NCBI GenBank assembly: GCA_937139495.1 | Contig: CAKZQC010000026.1 | Span: 62,001 to 126,000 of the forward strand | DNA: 64,000 bases | Source of the DNA: an uncultured Saprospiraceae bacterium | GTDB lineage: Bacteria > Bacteroidota > Bacteroidia > Chitinophagales > Saprospiraceae | Direction: 5' to 3' | Shown: positions 52,364 to 61,760 of the stretch, in pieces | Numbering within the stretch: the stretch's first letter is position 1 | Layout: every line of letters begins with the position of its first letter | Program-made: the position numbers and the translations under genes | The notes under the pieces: generated by a model | What the model was told of the DNA's origin: nothing | What the model saw: only the letters and a program-made list of their open reading frames with translations | Database searches by the model: none

Positions 52364-53636
52364 GTTGCAGGGGCGTTAATGCCGCCATCTGCAAACGCAA
52401 GAGTTTGAGTTGACCACTCGATTTCACAATTTTTTCCAGTTCCTCATAAGCTTCTTTTGCTAATTCAAAATTAGCATTATCCAATCCTTTATCGAATTGT
52501 GCGATAAGTTCGAGGTATTTATCGGACATCACTTTGTCCCCCATTCCCATCAACTCTGATAAAATTTCTTCTACTGTCCAGCCTTGATAATTCGTAATAG
52601 GAGGCTGACTGATAGCAACTTCTTTTTTGTCTTCATCGTAGTTCAATATCGCTACATTGATATTTTCGGCAGACTGCACCACCAACGGACTGTGTGCCGT
52701 AACAATAAACTGTGTCTTCGGAAATTTTCCTCTCAAGAAGCTTACTATTTTGCGTTGCCAATCGGGATGCAAATGCAAGTCTATTTCATCAACTAATACA
52801 ATTCCAGGTTCTGCCAATGGATTGTCACTATCAGGATAGCGGTCAAAAAGTCGCTTAGCATAATCAACTACCCACGTTACTAAACTTTGATAACCAGAAC
52901 CAAGCTGACTAACCAGTATTTTATCGCCTTTTTTATTGACAAAATATACACGTCTCTTTTCTTCTCCTACCAATATATCTTCAATGTCAGGTAATAAGCT
53001 AATCAGTGCATCTTTAATTTGATTGAGGTTTCGTTTTGCTTGCTTATTTCCTTTGAGGGCATCATAATCCGTCCCCAAAAACCATTCTTCGGCATTGATG
53101 ATAGAATCGGTTTCGTCTTTAAAGAGGGTTTCTGTGCGGTCTTTTAGTTCATATTCTACATAACTTCCTTTTCCTTGCTTTCTTTGGGTACCGTAGCCGT
53201 CGACTTTTGTAGCTTTTATTTGTTCCGATTCATAATGACCTTTAGTTTCGGACATGCCTATTATTCCAAAATCTCTGCGATAGTCCAAAAAAACGCCCAA
53301 GAGTGAGCTATTTAGTCTAATATTGTTTGAATAGTTACTATCTCCTTGGTGAAAAAATAAAAAGTTATGTTGGTATACGTAGTTATTGAAGTTAGCAATA
53401 CATCTATTATATTTTTTCCCATCATCTTCCTCTATCTTTATGACAGGCGCCATACCAGCCAAACACCTCAACAAAGTAGTTTTTCCTGTATTGTTATTAC
53501 CCAAAACAACCGTAAACATAGCCGTACTACCATCTGTATTAGTCAAGTTGAGTGTCTGTTGCGACACAAAACTATTAACTCCTTTTACTTGGAGTTGATG
53601 AAAATAAAGCGGTTTTTGATTGTCTTGATTAGACAT
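52356..53636 (-). CDS. PtuA-like AAA/ABC-type ATPase of a Septu-type defence system
   Basis: 426 aa. ABC-type ATPase head with N-terminal Walker A LGNNNTGKTTLL (46-53), Q/D region, ABC signature VSQLGSGYQSL (245-251), Walker B GIVLVDEIDLHLHP (280-286), and switch His in TAHSPLVVQS (315). This is the AAA_15/OLD-like pattern of PtuA in Septu. It is expected to sense phage infection or control the HNH partner PtuB (52356 overlaps its start). The window does not include a third gene obviously tied to the system; the CHAT gene upstream ends 93 bp away. Confidence 0.82.
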   Translation of the reverse strand: MSNQDNQKPLYFHQLQVKGVNSFVSQQTLNLTNTDGSTAMFTVVLGNNNTGKTTLLRCLAGMAPVIKIEEDDGKKYNRCIANFNNYVYQHNFLFFHQGDSNYSNNIRLNSSLLGVFLDYRRDFGIIGMSETKGHYESEQIKATKVDGYGTQRKQGKGSYVEYELKDRTETLFKDETDSIINAEEWFLGTDYDALKGNKQAKRNLNQIKDALISLLPDIEDILVGEEKRRVYFVNKKGDKILVSQLGSGYQSLVTWVVDYAKRLFDRYPDSDNPLAEPGIVLVDEIDLHLHPDWQRKIVSFLRGKFPKTQFIVTAHSPLVVQSAENINVAILNYDEDKKEVAISQPPITNYQGWTVEEILSELMGMGDKVMSDKYLELIAQFDKGLDNANFELAKEAYEELEKIVKSSGQLKLLRLQMAALTPLQHD

Positions 53637-53677
53637 AGTAGTATAAGATATGGACTTGTGAACAGTATGTAAGTAGT

Positions 53678-53685
53678 CAAATATA
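53678..53685 (-). promoter_or_regulatory. Possible -7 element for the Septu-like operon
   Basis: The minus strand reads TATATTTG, matching TAnnTTTG, 42 bp before the ATPase start. No TTG at the usual spacing upstream, so the call is weak. Confidence 0.3.
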
Positions 53686-53728
53686 GTTATTCTACCAAAA
53701 ATAAGGAACTTTGTGCATTACTTTCTAC

Positions 53729-56518
53729 CTACCGCTTCTTCCACCAAACAAAACCACCCAAAATCAATAGACCAAATACCCCAGCTATCATATACCCTAT
53801 TTGACGAGAGCTAAAGCCCGCTTTGCAGACCAATTCTAGTGGTGCTACATTGCCTTGCTGCACAAATGCCGCCCAATAGGCAGGGTGTTGTGCATTGGGT
53901 GCTTTAGTTGTTTTGAGGTACTCTAGTTTGGCGAGTTGTAGTGCTTTATCTTTGGTATTGCCTTCTGCAATATTCTGATAGAAGCTCGTCATAATTTTTC
54001 CTGTCGAGTAGTCGTTGACTTGCCATAGGCTATTGAGTACACTAGAAGCACCTGCATACGTGAACGAATGTGCCAAGGACATAATCCCCTCGCCTTGTTG
54101 AAACTTGCCGTAACCTGTTTCGCAGGCAGAAAGCACGACCAAATCGGCATTCAATTCCATCTGAGCGATTTCATACGCTCTCAAAAAATTATCTTCTTGC
54201 TCAGTATTGTCTTCCGAAAAAACCAAGCTAGATAAAATAGGGCTACGGCTATCCAACACGCCGTGCATCGCCAAGTGAATAATATTGTAATCTCCAGCCG
54301 TTTGCTTGAATCGCTGTTCGCTTGCTTTGATGTCATCAAAAAAAGCTCCGTACAAATGCTCTTTGAGTGCTTTTACTTCTGCTTTGGCACCAGGAAGCGG
54401 CGAGAGACTACTGCGAATCGAACGCAAGTTTGCACCTCGACTACTTCTTACCTGTGTACTCTCTGTTGTTTTATTTTTGTAATCTGCTGCCATTGCCAAC
54501 ACCCCTTTTTGGGCAGGTGTACGGTGTTGGGCTTGGCTCAATTGAGTACTATAAATAGTAGCCGAATAACCATAACTAACACTATAATCATGAAGCAAAT
54601 AAGGCAACTGAGCATAATTATAATCTCCTTGTATTGGTTTGGTCAAAAAGACCTCAAAAGGCAAATGCCCCAATGCTCCATCGGGTACAATAATCAAATG
54701 TTTGCCTTTCGTTTTTTCGGTTAGTATAGGTGCCAATAGTTGTTCGTAAAAGTAGCTAGAAGCTATCGCAAAATTATTTTTGGCTTGCTTGGGCTGCTCT
54801 TTCAAGAAAGTATAATCGGTCAAACATTGACGCAGCTGTCTGGTTTGGCGATTGAGTTCTCCTGTTGGCAAATCCAAGGCAACCAAATCCAATGAATTGG
54901 GCGTGACCACAAACGCATAATTGTACTGTACCCCCAAGAAATATTCAATTAACACTTGCTGCTCAGTCAAGTTGCTTTGTAAATCTTTTAGGCTCGTCAA
55001 CTGACTATCATAGCGATGTTGATAATAATCTGGATATACTTTTTTGACTTCTTTTTTGAATTGTTCTATCTGCAATTGCAAGGCATTAATTTCGGCTTGC
55101 ACCGCTGATTTTTGAGCAACAGAAGGCGCTTCTACGTATTTTTTTTCTAGTACTTTTGCGGCATCTTGCAGCTTTTTCTGTTCTTTTTTGGTTGCCGCTG
55201 GCAATTTCAAATAATGTTGATTTTGTTGGTCACTCAATGCACTGACCAACAAAGTAGATTTGCTGCGTTCCGACAAAAAAAACGCATCTTCAATATACTG
55301 CTGCTGATTGGTTGCTTGATGCAAGTGATAGGCATAATAAATACTGCGGTCAAACAAAATAGCCGCCCCTAAACGAAACAGTTTGAGCTTGTTATCTTCT
55401 ACGGCATAGCTATTGGTGAGTTGCTCGCCATACTGCCCCAACGCCTCTACAATTTTATATCCTTCCTGAAGATACTTAATGTCTTTGGTTGCCTCATACC
55501 TCGTTTTGTAGAGTTCTATGCTATACATCATGACGCCAGCTTGACCACAAGTAGCCAAAAATTCATTGTCAAACATCAACTCATGGGCTTGGTTGGGTAT
55601 ATCCGTCACATTATCATATATTCTGCTATTCGCTTCAAAAGCCTGCTGCAAACTACTTTCGCACTGATCCAAGTCGCCGAGCGTCAAGTATGCCAATCCA
55701 AACTGCGTCCAAGCTCTAGTCAGATGGCTATCTTTTTTGTTTTTTGCGGTCTGCAATCCACGTTTGTACTGCTCCAATAGTCCCTTCGCTTCTGCTGTAC
55801 CTCCTACATAAACCAAGGCTTCCGCCAAATTAGCAGCCATACTTGCGGCTATTCTAGTCTTGCGAGGATTCGCCTCCAATGCTGTACGATAGTAGGTTAC
55901 AGCTTGAGCGTAATCGCCCAAGTTTTTGTAGCAAGTACCTATATTATTGCTCAATATAGAACGCTGCAAATCGCTACCTATACTATAGGTATCCATTATT
56001 TTGCGTGCGTCCTCAAAGTAGCGTAATCCTATACTATATTCTTTGGCACGAGTAGAAAGCATACCTACTTCGTTGAGCAGTGTGAGGTGTTCTATGGTGT
56101 TTTTTTGTTCGCTCTGCTCCACAATAGTCAAGGCTTCTTCATACATACCAATTGCATTGGAATACTTGATTAGTAAAATATAAACTCTCGCCAAATCGAC
56201 TAAAGAGCGAGCATAAATGACACTATTTTTTCCTTGTTCTTTTTTTGTAATTTCGAGCAGCTGCTCCAGCACTTCGGCAGCAATATCGTGTTTCCCCTCA
56301 AAAGTCAATTGCTCGGCATGGGCTTTTAGTGTAGCTCTGTCAGCAGCGTTGCTCTCTTCGAGCGTACTAAGTAGTGCATTGGTTTGCTGCATGCAGCTTG
56401 ACAACGGAATTGCTTGACGACTATCGTAGGTTGATTCCAAAAACAACAAGACATCTTGTGCTTGTAGGTTGGCTATTGCCAAAGAAAAAAAGAAGAGAAT
56501 AGTAGCTAAATTTTTCAT
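53729..56518 (-). CDS. TPR-CHAT protein (caspase-like peptidase domain)
   Basis: 929 aa. A signal peptide (1-20, NLQAQD) is followed by about a dozen TPR-like helix pairs (residues about 50-330), a helical linker (about 430-520) and a CHAT domain. The catalytic dyad is visible as His752 in IIHLAMHGVLD and Cys799 in VVLSACETGYG, with GLPFE-type LGHLPFEVFL earlier. The end has a membrane helix and WWKKR (about 905-929). CHAT domains are caspase-like peptidases; TPR-CHAT proteins are common in Bacteroidota and some act in defence. With a signal peptide and terminal helix this one appears to face the periplasm, which argues against a cytosolic immune role. Confidence 0.85.
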   Translation of the reverse strand: MKNLATILFFFSLAIANLQAQDVLLFLESTYDSRQAIPLSSCMQQTNALLSTLEESNAADRATLKAHAEQLTFEGKHDIAAEVLEQLLEITKKEQGKNSVIYARSLVDLARVYILLIKYSNAIGMYEEALTIVEQSEQKNTIEHLTLLNEVGMLSTRAKEYSIGLRYFEDARKIMDTYSIGSDLQRSILSNNIGTCYKNLGDYAQAVTYYRTALEANPRKTRIAASMAANLAEALVYVGGTAEAKGLLEQYKRGLQTAKNKKDSHLTRAWTQFGLAYLTLGDLDQCESSLQQAFEANSRIYDNVTDIPNQAHELMFDNEFLATCGQAGVMMYSIELYKTRYEATKDIKYLQEGYKIVEALGQYGEQLTNSYAVEDNKLKLFRLGAAILFDRSIYYAYHLHQATNQQQYIEDAFFLSERSKSTLLVSALSDQQNQHYLKLPAATKKEQKKLQDAAKVLEKKYVEAPSVAQKSAVQAEINALQLQIEQFKKEVKKVYPDYYQHRYDSQLTSLKDLQSNLTEQQVLIEYFLGVQYNYAFVVTPNSLDLVALDLPTGELNRQTRQLRQCLTDYTFLKEQPKQAKNNFAIASSYFYEQLLAPILTEKTKGKHLIIVPDGALGHLPFEVFLTKPIQGDYNYAQLPYLLHDYSVSYGYSATIYSTQLSQAQHRTPAQKGVLAMAADYKNKTTESTQVRSSRGANLRSIRSSLSPLPGAKAEVKALKEHLYGAFFDDIKASEQRFKQTAGDYNIIHLAMHGVLDSRSPILSSLVFSEDNTEQEDNFLRAYEIAQMELNADLVVLSACETGYGKFQQGEGIMSLAHSFTYAGASSVLNSLWQVNDYSTGKIMTSFYQNIAEGNTKDKALQLAKLEYLKTTKAPNAQHPAYWAAFVQQGNVAPLELVCKAGFSSRQIGYMIAGVFGLLILGGFVWWKKR

Positions 56519-56880
56519 ACAGGAGAGGTAATTAATACGGAATTGCGACGCTGCAATCCATCACTTATGATGTAGTTTTGTTTACAAATGTTACTACATA
56601 AGTTATTAACATTTCGTTAAAAACGAATGTTAGGAAAGAAAAATACTTTTTTTTGAAAAAACATAAACAACGAAGCAGCGTTTTCAAAAAGCAGGGCGTT
56701 ATAATAAAAAGGCAAATTAAATAAATAACTACGTGTGTTCTGTGATACATTGATAATGAAATGCACCCATTAGACATGATTCAAGAACATATTTTTTAAG
56801 TGCATTCAGTTGCACCCGAAGTTACTTCAGTGACTTCTAATTACAAAAAAGGCAAGAAGCTTTTCGGAGCTTCACAACAA

Positions 56881-56914
56881 AAAGACAAACCTGAGCGGGT
56901 TTGTCTTTTTTTGT
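56881..56914 (+). terminator. Terminator-like hairpin upstream of the YD-like operon
   Basis: AAAGACAAACC (56881-56891) pairs with GGTTTGTCTTT (56898-56908), then T-rich DNA. No plus-strand gene ends nearby, so it may be an attenuator or an insulator. Its half-stem resembles that at 214-253. Confidence 0.6.
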
Positions 56915-56940
56915 TTTTGGCAAGGGTTTGGCTATCTTTA
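56911..56940 (+). promoter_or_regulatory. Promoter candidate for the YD-like array
   Basis: TTG at 56911-56913, a 19-bp spacer and TATCTTTA at 56933-56940 (one mismatch to TAnnTTTG). The start site would be only 7-16 nt before the ATG at 56953 or 56962, an unusually short leader. Confidence 0.35.
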
Positions 56941-56952
56941 AGGCAAAAACCA

Positions 56953-58221
56953 ATGAACGGTATGAAACAAACCATTATTTGCAGTTGCTTGCTGTTGGCT
57001 CTATTGCCCAACTGGGCAATAGCTCAACAAAAAGTACAAGAAGTAACCGAAATAACATACACATTGGTACCCAATGACAGTATTGTTAAGGAGCACAAAA
57101 AGATGAACTACGACCAAGCTGGTCGATTACTCAACAAGAAGAATTATTACTATAATAATAGTAAACTAATCAAAGAAGAGACCGCTAGCTTTGACACCCA
57201 AAAGCAAGTACTGACAGAGTTAGAAGTGGTTTATAGTGACAATAAGGATCCTCGTTCCGAAAAAATAGAGACCAAGTATTTGGTATATGCTGCACCATCA
57301 GGAGAAAGTAAGCATATCTGGCAACTACAGTACAACGACTACGCTGATATTGTCAAAGAAGATACGATTACTTATAATGCTCAACTACAACCAACAGAGC
57401 ATTGTGTCTATGATTATAGAGGCACGACCTCACTAAGGTGCGACGAATGGGAATACAACAAAAAAAATCAGCTTTGCAATAATCGTTATTATAGCAAATG
57501 GACTACCATAAATGGTCGTGGGCAAGTAACCGAAAAGAAAAGTAAAAAAAGAGATTATAAATATCGCTACACCCGAGCTGGGCAGCTCAAAAAAGAATGG
57601 GGCAAAAGCTATGGAACCAAGCTTTGTCGTCGTATCAAATATAACAAAACAGGCGAAATACAGCAAGATTATAAACAACGAGTAGTCAAAATAAAACGAT
57701 TGGTATCGCCCAAAAAAGACGATAAAACGGCACAACAGTCATCGGAAGAAACCGATAAAAGCAAAAAACCTACCAAGAAACGTTATAAAACTCGTAAACA
57801 AAAAGAGGTCTATATCCTTAATTATCAAGATGGCAAGGTGATTGAACAAAGCCAACTCATAGACGGTAAACTAATATCTAAAGTGCTGAACACCTATCAA
57901 GATACATTGGTCAAAACGTACGAACAATATAGAGGGGACAAAATCACAGACCGCATTAGTTACGAATATGACGAGCAGCAATTGCTAACCAAAACTAGAC
58001 AAGATCGGTATAATACCAGCGGTAGAATAGTTACTTCTTTCGTCAAGTATTATAACGCAGATCGTCAGGTCACTAAAGATGAACAATGGCGACAAGGTAA
58101 ACGTTATTCTACTCGCAGCACAATATATGATGCCAACGGCAACCCTAAAGAAAAAACTTTGTCGTTGTTGAATAATCAAAACATAGAAAAAACAACTTAT
58201 ATTTATAAGTATTTCGATTAG
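56953..58221 (+). CDS. Secreted YD-repeat-like protein, paralogue 1 of 5
   Basis: 422 aa from ATG 56953 (56962 also possible); a frame from 56800 runs through the upstream hairpin and is rejected. Signal peptide to about residue 27 (LPNWAIAQQ). The chain is rich in tyrosine and charged residues in a repeating 'Y-D/N-x-x-G-x-L/I' pattern (YDQAGRLLNKKNYY, YNKTGEIQQDYK, YDANGNPKEKTL), resembling YD repeats of RHS proteins but without a toxin or shell domain. Near the end, LIDGKLISKVLNTYQD and the terminus TTYIYKYFD match the four following genes. A Lys-rich, low-complexity region (about 245-275) follows the middle. First gene of a five-gene tandem array. Confidence 0.7.
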   Translation: MNGMKQTIICSCLLLALLPNWAIAQQKVQEVTEITYTLVPNDSIVKEHKKMNYDQAGRLLNKKNYYYNNSKLIKEETASFDTQKQVLTELEVVYSDNKDPRSEKIETKYLVYAAPSGESKHIWQLQYNDYADIVKEDTITYNAQLQPTEHCVYDYRGTTSLRCDEWEYNKKNQLCNNRYYSKWTTINGRGQVTEKKSKKRDYKYRYTRAGQLKKEWGKSYGTKLCRRIKYNKTGEIQQDYKQRVVKIKRLVSPKKDDKTAQQSSEETDKSKKPTKKRYKTRKQKEVYILNYQDGKVIEQSQLIDGKLISKVLNTYQDTLVKTYEQYRGDKITDRISYEYDEQQLLTKTRQDRYNTSGRIVTSFVKYYNADRQVTKDEQWRQGKRYSTRSTIYDANGNPKEKTLSLLNNQNIEKTTYIYKYFD

Positions 58222-58286
58222 TCCTATTGGCTAATTGACCAATCAGTAAGTTGTCCAAAATATAATTACAACAAAAAGTATAGCTC

Positions 58287-59426
58287 ATGAGCAAAATAAA
58301 AGCATTCGTCATACCTAGTTTAGTAGGTTTTTTGGTCGCTTGCGGAGGAAGTGCGATAGCACAAGATGACCTTAGATTGCAGTCGGTGGAGTTCAAGCAA
58401 TATGAACTGCCAGAAGAATCCAAAGGAGATTCGCTCCATTTGGTCAAGAAAGAACAAAAGAAATACGACGAAAAAGGTCGAATTAGCTTGTACAGCATCT
58501 ACCTAGCTAACCCTATTGGCGAAATCGTGAAGAGTTCCGAAACCTCCAAGGAGTGGGATGAGCATTTTCGCTCGGAGTCCGTTTCCAATTATGATGAGAT
58601 GGGTGATATATTGACCACCGAAAAATCCTATTATTCGCACAAAAAAAATGTGCTGATGAAATTGGAGTCTTACGACTATATCAAAGCACCTAACGAGCCA
58701 CTAATACAAACCTATACGTACACGGAAAGCGGCAAGCCCGACAAGATAACCATCTTGGATAAAGATGACAAAAAATTAGGAACAGAAGAATATAAATATA
58801 GCAAAGACGATGAAGAAATTCAGTACAAGAAGTCTGTCAAAAATCCAGATGGTAGCAAATACTACGAACTCAAAAAAACAAAATATACTGACAAAGGTGG
58901 ACTAGCGGAACGCTCTATATTGATCAAGGACGATAATGACACTTACAAAGAAGAAATCACCTTTGAACGCAATAAAATTAAAGAACACTTGAAGTACAAA
59001 AACGGCGAATTGATTAGTCAGTTTGGTGGCAGCGGTGGAAATACCGCTAAATATGACCCTTCTAAGTCCCGTGTAATGATGGATTTTGGTAGCGATGCTG
59101 GCGGAGGAGATAGCGACAAGCCTAAAGCAGGTAGTAGCTTCGGCGATTTTGGACTATGGGGCTCCGAAGATGAATACGATGATAATGATAACAAGATAAA
59201 AACTACCCAAACCACCGATGGTGTTGTGACACAAATTACAGCATATACTTACGACGAAAAAAATAACCTAACAGGTACCGTCAAGACGGACTATAACGAA
59301 GGCAAAGAGACCAATGTAGAAAAAGAAATACTGAAGTATGACGACCAAAGTCAATTGCTCCACAAAGAAATATTCAGCAATGGTGTGCTTATCTCTAAAG
59401 AAACTTATGACTATATTTATGAATAA
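58287..59426 (+). CDS. Secreted YD-repeat-like protein, paralogue 2 of 5
   Basis: 379 aa. The N-terminal hydrophobic segment ends LVACGGSAIAQDD, which could be either a lipobox (LVAC) or a signal peptidase I site; both are plausible. Repeat motifs include YDEKGRISLYSIYL, YDEMGDILTTEKSYY and YTDKGGLAERS. YKNGELISQF and the terminus ISKETYDYIYE match the paralogues. A Gly/Asp-rich stretch (GSDAGGGDSDKPKAGSS) interrupts the chain near residue 270. Its stop overlaps the start of the next gene by 8 bp (ATGAATAA), which implies coupling. Confidence 0.72.
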   Translation: MSKIKAFVIPSLVGFLVACGGSAIAQDDLRLQSVEFKQYELPEESKGDSLHLVKKEQKKYDEKGRISLYSIYLANPIGEIVKSSETSKEWDEHFRSESVSNYDEMGDILTTEKSYYSHKKNVLMKLESYDYIKAPNEPLIQTYTYTESGKPDKITILDKDDKKLGTEEYKYSKDDEEIQYKKSVKNPDGSKYYELKKTKYTDKGGLAERSILIKDDNDTYKEEITFERNKIKEHLKYKNGELISQFGGSGGNTAKYDPSKSRVMMDFGSDAGGGDSDKPKAGSSFGDFGLWGSEDEYDDNDNKIKTTQTTDGVVTQITAYTYDEKNNLTGTVKTDYNEGKETNVEKEILKYDDQSQLLHKEIFSNGVLISKETYDYIYE

Positions 59427-60549
59427 AATACGTTATCCTTTTTTATTAGGGCTACCAATCCTCTTTTGGGTATTGGTAGCTTTTCAGTTGCCCCCTATGC
59501 CCGTACCAGATATCAAAAAGAAAGTCTATAAAAAATATACCCTAACAGACCAGCAAGAACAACTCAAACAGCATACCGTAACGCAGTACAATATTCATGG
59601 AGAGATCATTGAATATGCAGTGTACGACCCAACCTCCAACCAACTCCAAGAACTCCGATTGCTCAAGTATAATCCACTGGGGCTACTAGTAGGGACGATG
59701 GTCTATGACCAAAACAAAGCCCTCGTTTGGAGCCAAGAACATAAATACAATGGCAGTGATCAAATTATTAAGCGTATAGAAACCGACTACACCACTGCTT
59801 CGCCCCAAAAGAGCTATACCACCCTTTCTTACGATAAATCGGGGCGATTGGTAGAGACCAAAACCTACAACCACAAGAATATACAAATAACAGAAACAAC
59901 CAAGTCGTATAGTGCCACTGGCGAGCTAGTCTCGTTGCAAGATTGGTCGCTCAATAAGGCTGGCGAACGTTCCTCTAAGAAGACTATCAGTATCGAAAAC
60001 CAATACAATCAATCAGGGCAGTTAATTCATTCTATTCGGCAAGAACACCAAGGGAAAATTAAAACAAAAGACATCAAAACATTCGAAAATAGTGCCATTG
60101 TATCTTGGACAAAATTTGAGAATGGGCGACTGATTAGCCAATTCAAACACAAACAAAAAGAACTCTTAGATACGACCCCTCAATACTTGATACCTCCCCC
60201 GATGCAAGACCCCGAAAACAACTTGCTGGAATATGACGACGACAAACGGGACCCACTCCAGAATATTGCCCATACTGCTTACCGAACCATCACCGAGAAA
60301 CTCAATAAGCAAGGTTTGCCAACCAAACAGGTGGCTAGAGAGTATAATCAAATCGTAGCGGTGACCTATTATACCTACAATTCTCAAAATAAATTGATAA
60401 AAGAGCGTATATTAGATAAAATAACCGACAAGACAACAACCATGCAATACACGTACGACTTATATCAAAACATCACTCAAAAGTTGACTTATAAGTCCGA
60501 TACCTTGATACAAAAATTAGATTATTCGTACGAGTATTACTATCAATAA
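59419..60549 (+). CDS. Secreted YD-repeat-like protein, paralogue 3 of 5
   Basis: 376 aa. ATG 59419 (MNKIRYPFLLGLPILFW) gives an N-terminal membrane or signal segment and overlaps the previous gene by 8 bp; a frame from 59338 would add 27 residues overlapping that gene. Motifs: YDKSGRLVETKTY, YSATGELVSLQDW, FENGRLISQFKHK, YDLYQNITQKLTY, terminus KLDYSYEYYYQ. A Pro-rich linker (LIPPPMQDPEN) sits near residue 260. There is no recognisable catalytic motif. Confidence 0.72.
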   Translation: MNKIRYPFLLGLPILFWVLVAFQLPPMPVPDIKKKVYKKYTLTDQQEQLKQHTVTQYNIHGEIIEYAVYDPTSNQLQELRLLKYNPLGLLVGTMVYDQNKALVWSQEHKYNGSDQIIKRIETDYTTASPQKSYTTLSYDKSGRLVETKTYNHKNIQITETTKSYSATGELVSLQDWSLNKAGERSSKKTISIENQYNQSGQLIHSIRQEHQGKIKTKDIKTFENSAIVSWTKFENGRLISQFKHKQKELLDTTPQYLIPPPMQDPENNLLEYDDDKRDPLQNIAHTAYRTITEKLNKQGLPTKQVAREYNQIVAVTYYTYNSQNKLIKERILDKITDKTTTMQYTYDLYQNITQKLTYKSDTLIQKLDYSYEYYYQ

Positions 60550-60590
60550 TCAACGCTGTCGAAACTACACGACCAAACACAACTGCTATT

Positions 60591-61727
60591 ATGTACACGA
60601 CACTAACCTACTTCAGCTTATTCTTTTGTTGCCTTTTTGGCAATGTATTGATGGCTCAAAAAGCTGCTATCAAATCGGTAGTACACCAAAAACAAACCAG
60701 AGACAATCTAGATAAACTAACGGTTTCGAGCCAATTCAAACGGGAGTACAATACCTTTGGCAAAATGGCTCTTAACGAATATTATTCGCTAGACAACAAC
60801 AATAAGTTGCAAATGGATAAGCAGGTTCGTTATAGCTACGACCCTCAAGGCAGGCACCAAAACACGCTGCAATACGATGGCGATGGGCTGCTCAATGCCG
60901 AAACTAAACTCTACTGGGACGAATACAATAACCGAAATAAAATAGAGGAAATTTCCTACACCGATGGCAAACGAGTAGCCGTGGCTATCACTTATCAATT
61001 GGAGTACGATGAGAAAGGAAACAAAAAAGCAGAGAAGCATTTTGATAATAACGGCAATGAAATACAAGGAAAAAATTGGTATTACAACAATCAAAATGAA
61101 GTCAAACGTGCCTTTGCTTGGGCTGATGACAAAAAAAGTCCTCGCTCTGAGGTCTGCACCGTCTATAAGCGAGACGACAACGGCAATCTAATTCGTTCGG
61201 TTTCCAAGGAAAGTGTCAATGGCAAAATTTTCCGAAAAGATGTTCGCTTTTTCAACAACAACTACCTTATAGAATGGGAGAAATATATCAATGGTAAACT
61301 CGAAAGTCGATTTATCAACGAATATCGTGATAGCGTAATTATACGGACGACAAGACACAACAAGCGAGAAGTCATTACGCTCGAAGAAAGTGAAAGAGAG
61401 CAAGACCGACTAGAAAAAAACACTAAAAAACGTAACCGAAAAGACGAAAAAGAAGACATCTGGGTCACCAATACCGAGTATGATGCCTACGGCAATATTC
61501 TAGTAACCTCGCAGAGTATGAACGAGGTTGTATTTTTTGTCACTCAATATACCTACGACGATTATGGCAATAAAATAAAAACTATTGAATACAACAAAGC
61601 AAAAGATATAAAGCAAGAAGAACGCCTAGAGTATGATGAATGGGGCAGTATTTCCAAAAAAACCTCTCTGCTAGACGACAAAATTATACAAGTAGATACC
61701 TATCAATATGAGTATTTCGAAGAATAA
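60591..61727 (+). CDS. Secreted YD-repeat-like protein, paralogue 4 of 5
   Basis: 378 aa, signal peptide to about residue 23 (LFGNVLMAQKA). Clear repeat units: YDPQGRHQNTLQYDGDGLL, YDEKGNKKAEKHFDNNGNE, YDAYGNILVTSQS, YDDYGNKIKTIEYN. The region YINGKLESRFINEYRD matches the paralogues, as does the terminus IQVDTYQYEYFEE. It starts 41 bp after paralogue 3. A charged segment REQDRLEKNTKKRNRKDEKE sits near residue 270. Confidence 0.72.
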   Translation: MYTTLTYFSLFFCCLFGNVLMAQKAAIKSVVHQKQTRDNLDKLTVSSQFKREYNTFGKMALNEYYSLDNNNKLQMDKQVRYSYDPQGRHQNTLQYDGDGLLNAETKLYWDEYNNRNKIEEISYTDGKRVAVAITYQLEYDEKGNKKAEKHFDNNGNEIQGKNWYYNNQNEVKRAFAWADDKKSPRSEVCTVYKRDDNGNLIRSVSKESVNGKIFRKDVRFFNNNYLIEWEKYINGKLESRFINEYRDSVIIRTTRHNKREVITLEESEREQDRLEKNTKKRNRKDEKEDIWVTNTEYDAYGNILVTSQSMNEVVFFVTQYTYDDYGNKIKTIEYNKAKDIKQEERLEYDEWGSISKKTSLLDDKIIQVDTYQYEYFEE

Positions 61728-61760
61728 CATTTAGACACGCTCTTATGATATATTATTAAA

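Larger units (their letters stand above)
56519..56952. other. Divergent intergenic region (CHAT gene and YD-like operon)
   Basis: No gene is visible; the ORF 56565-56777 on the minus strand looks non-coding. It contains GAAGC/GCTTC (56856-56873) and a terminator-like stem (56881-56914), then a promoter candidate. A terminator here could insulate the YD-like operon or act as an attenuator. Confidence 0.55.

Noticed and set aside
51599..53636. Retron with HNH effector
   Set aside because: PtuB-like HNH and ATPase proteins also occur in retron Ec78-type systems, but no reverse transcriptase or msr/msd-like RNA is adjacent.
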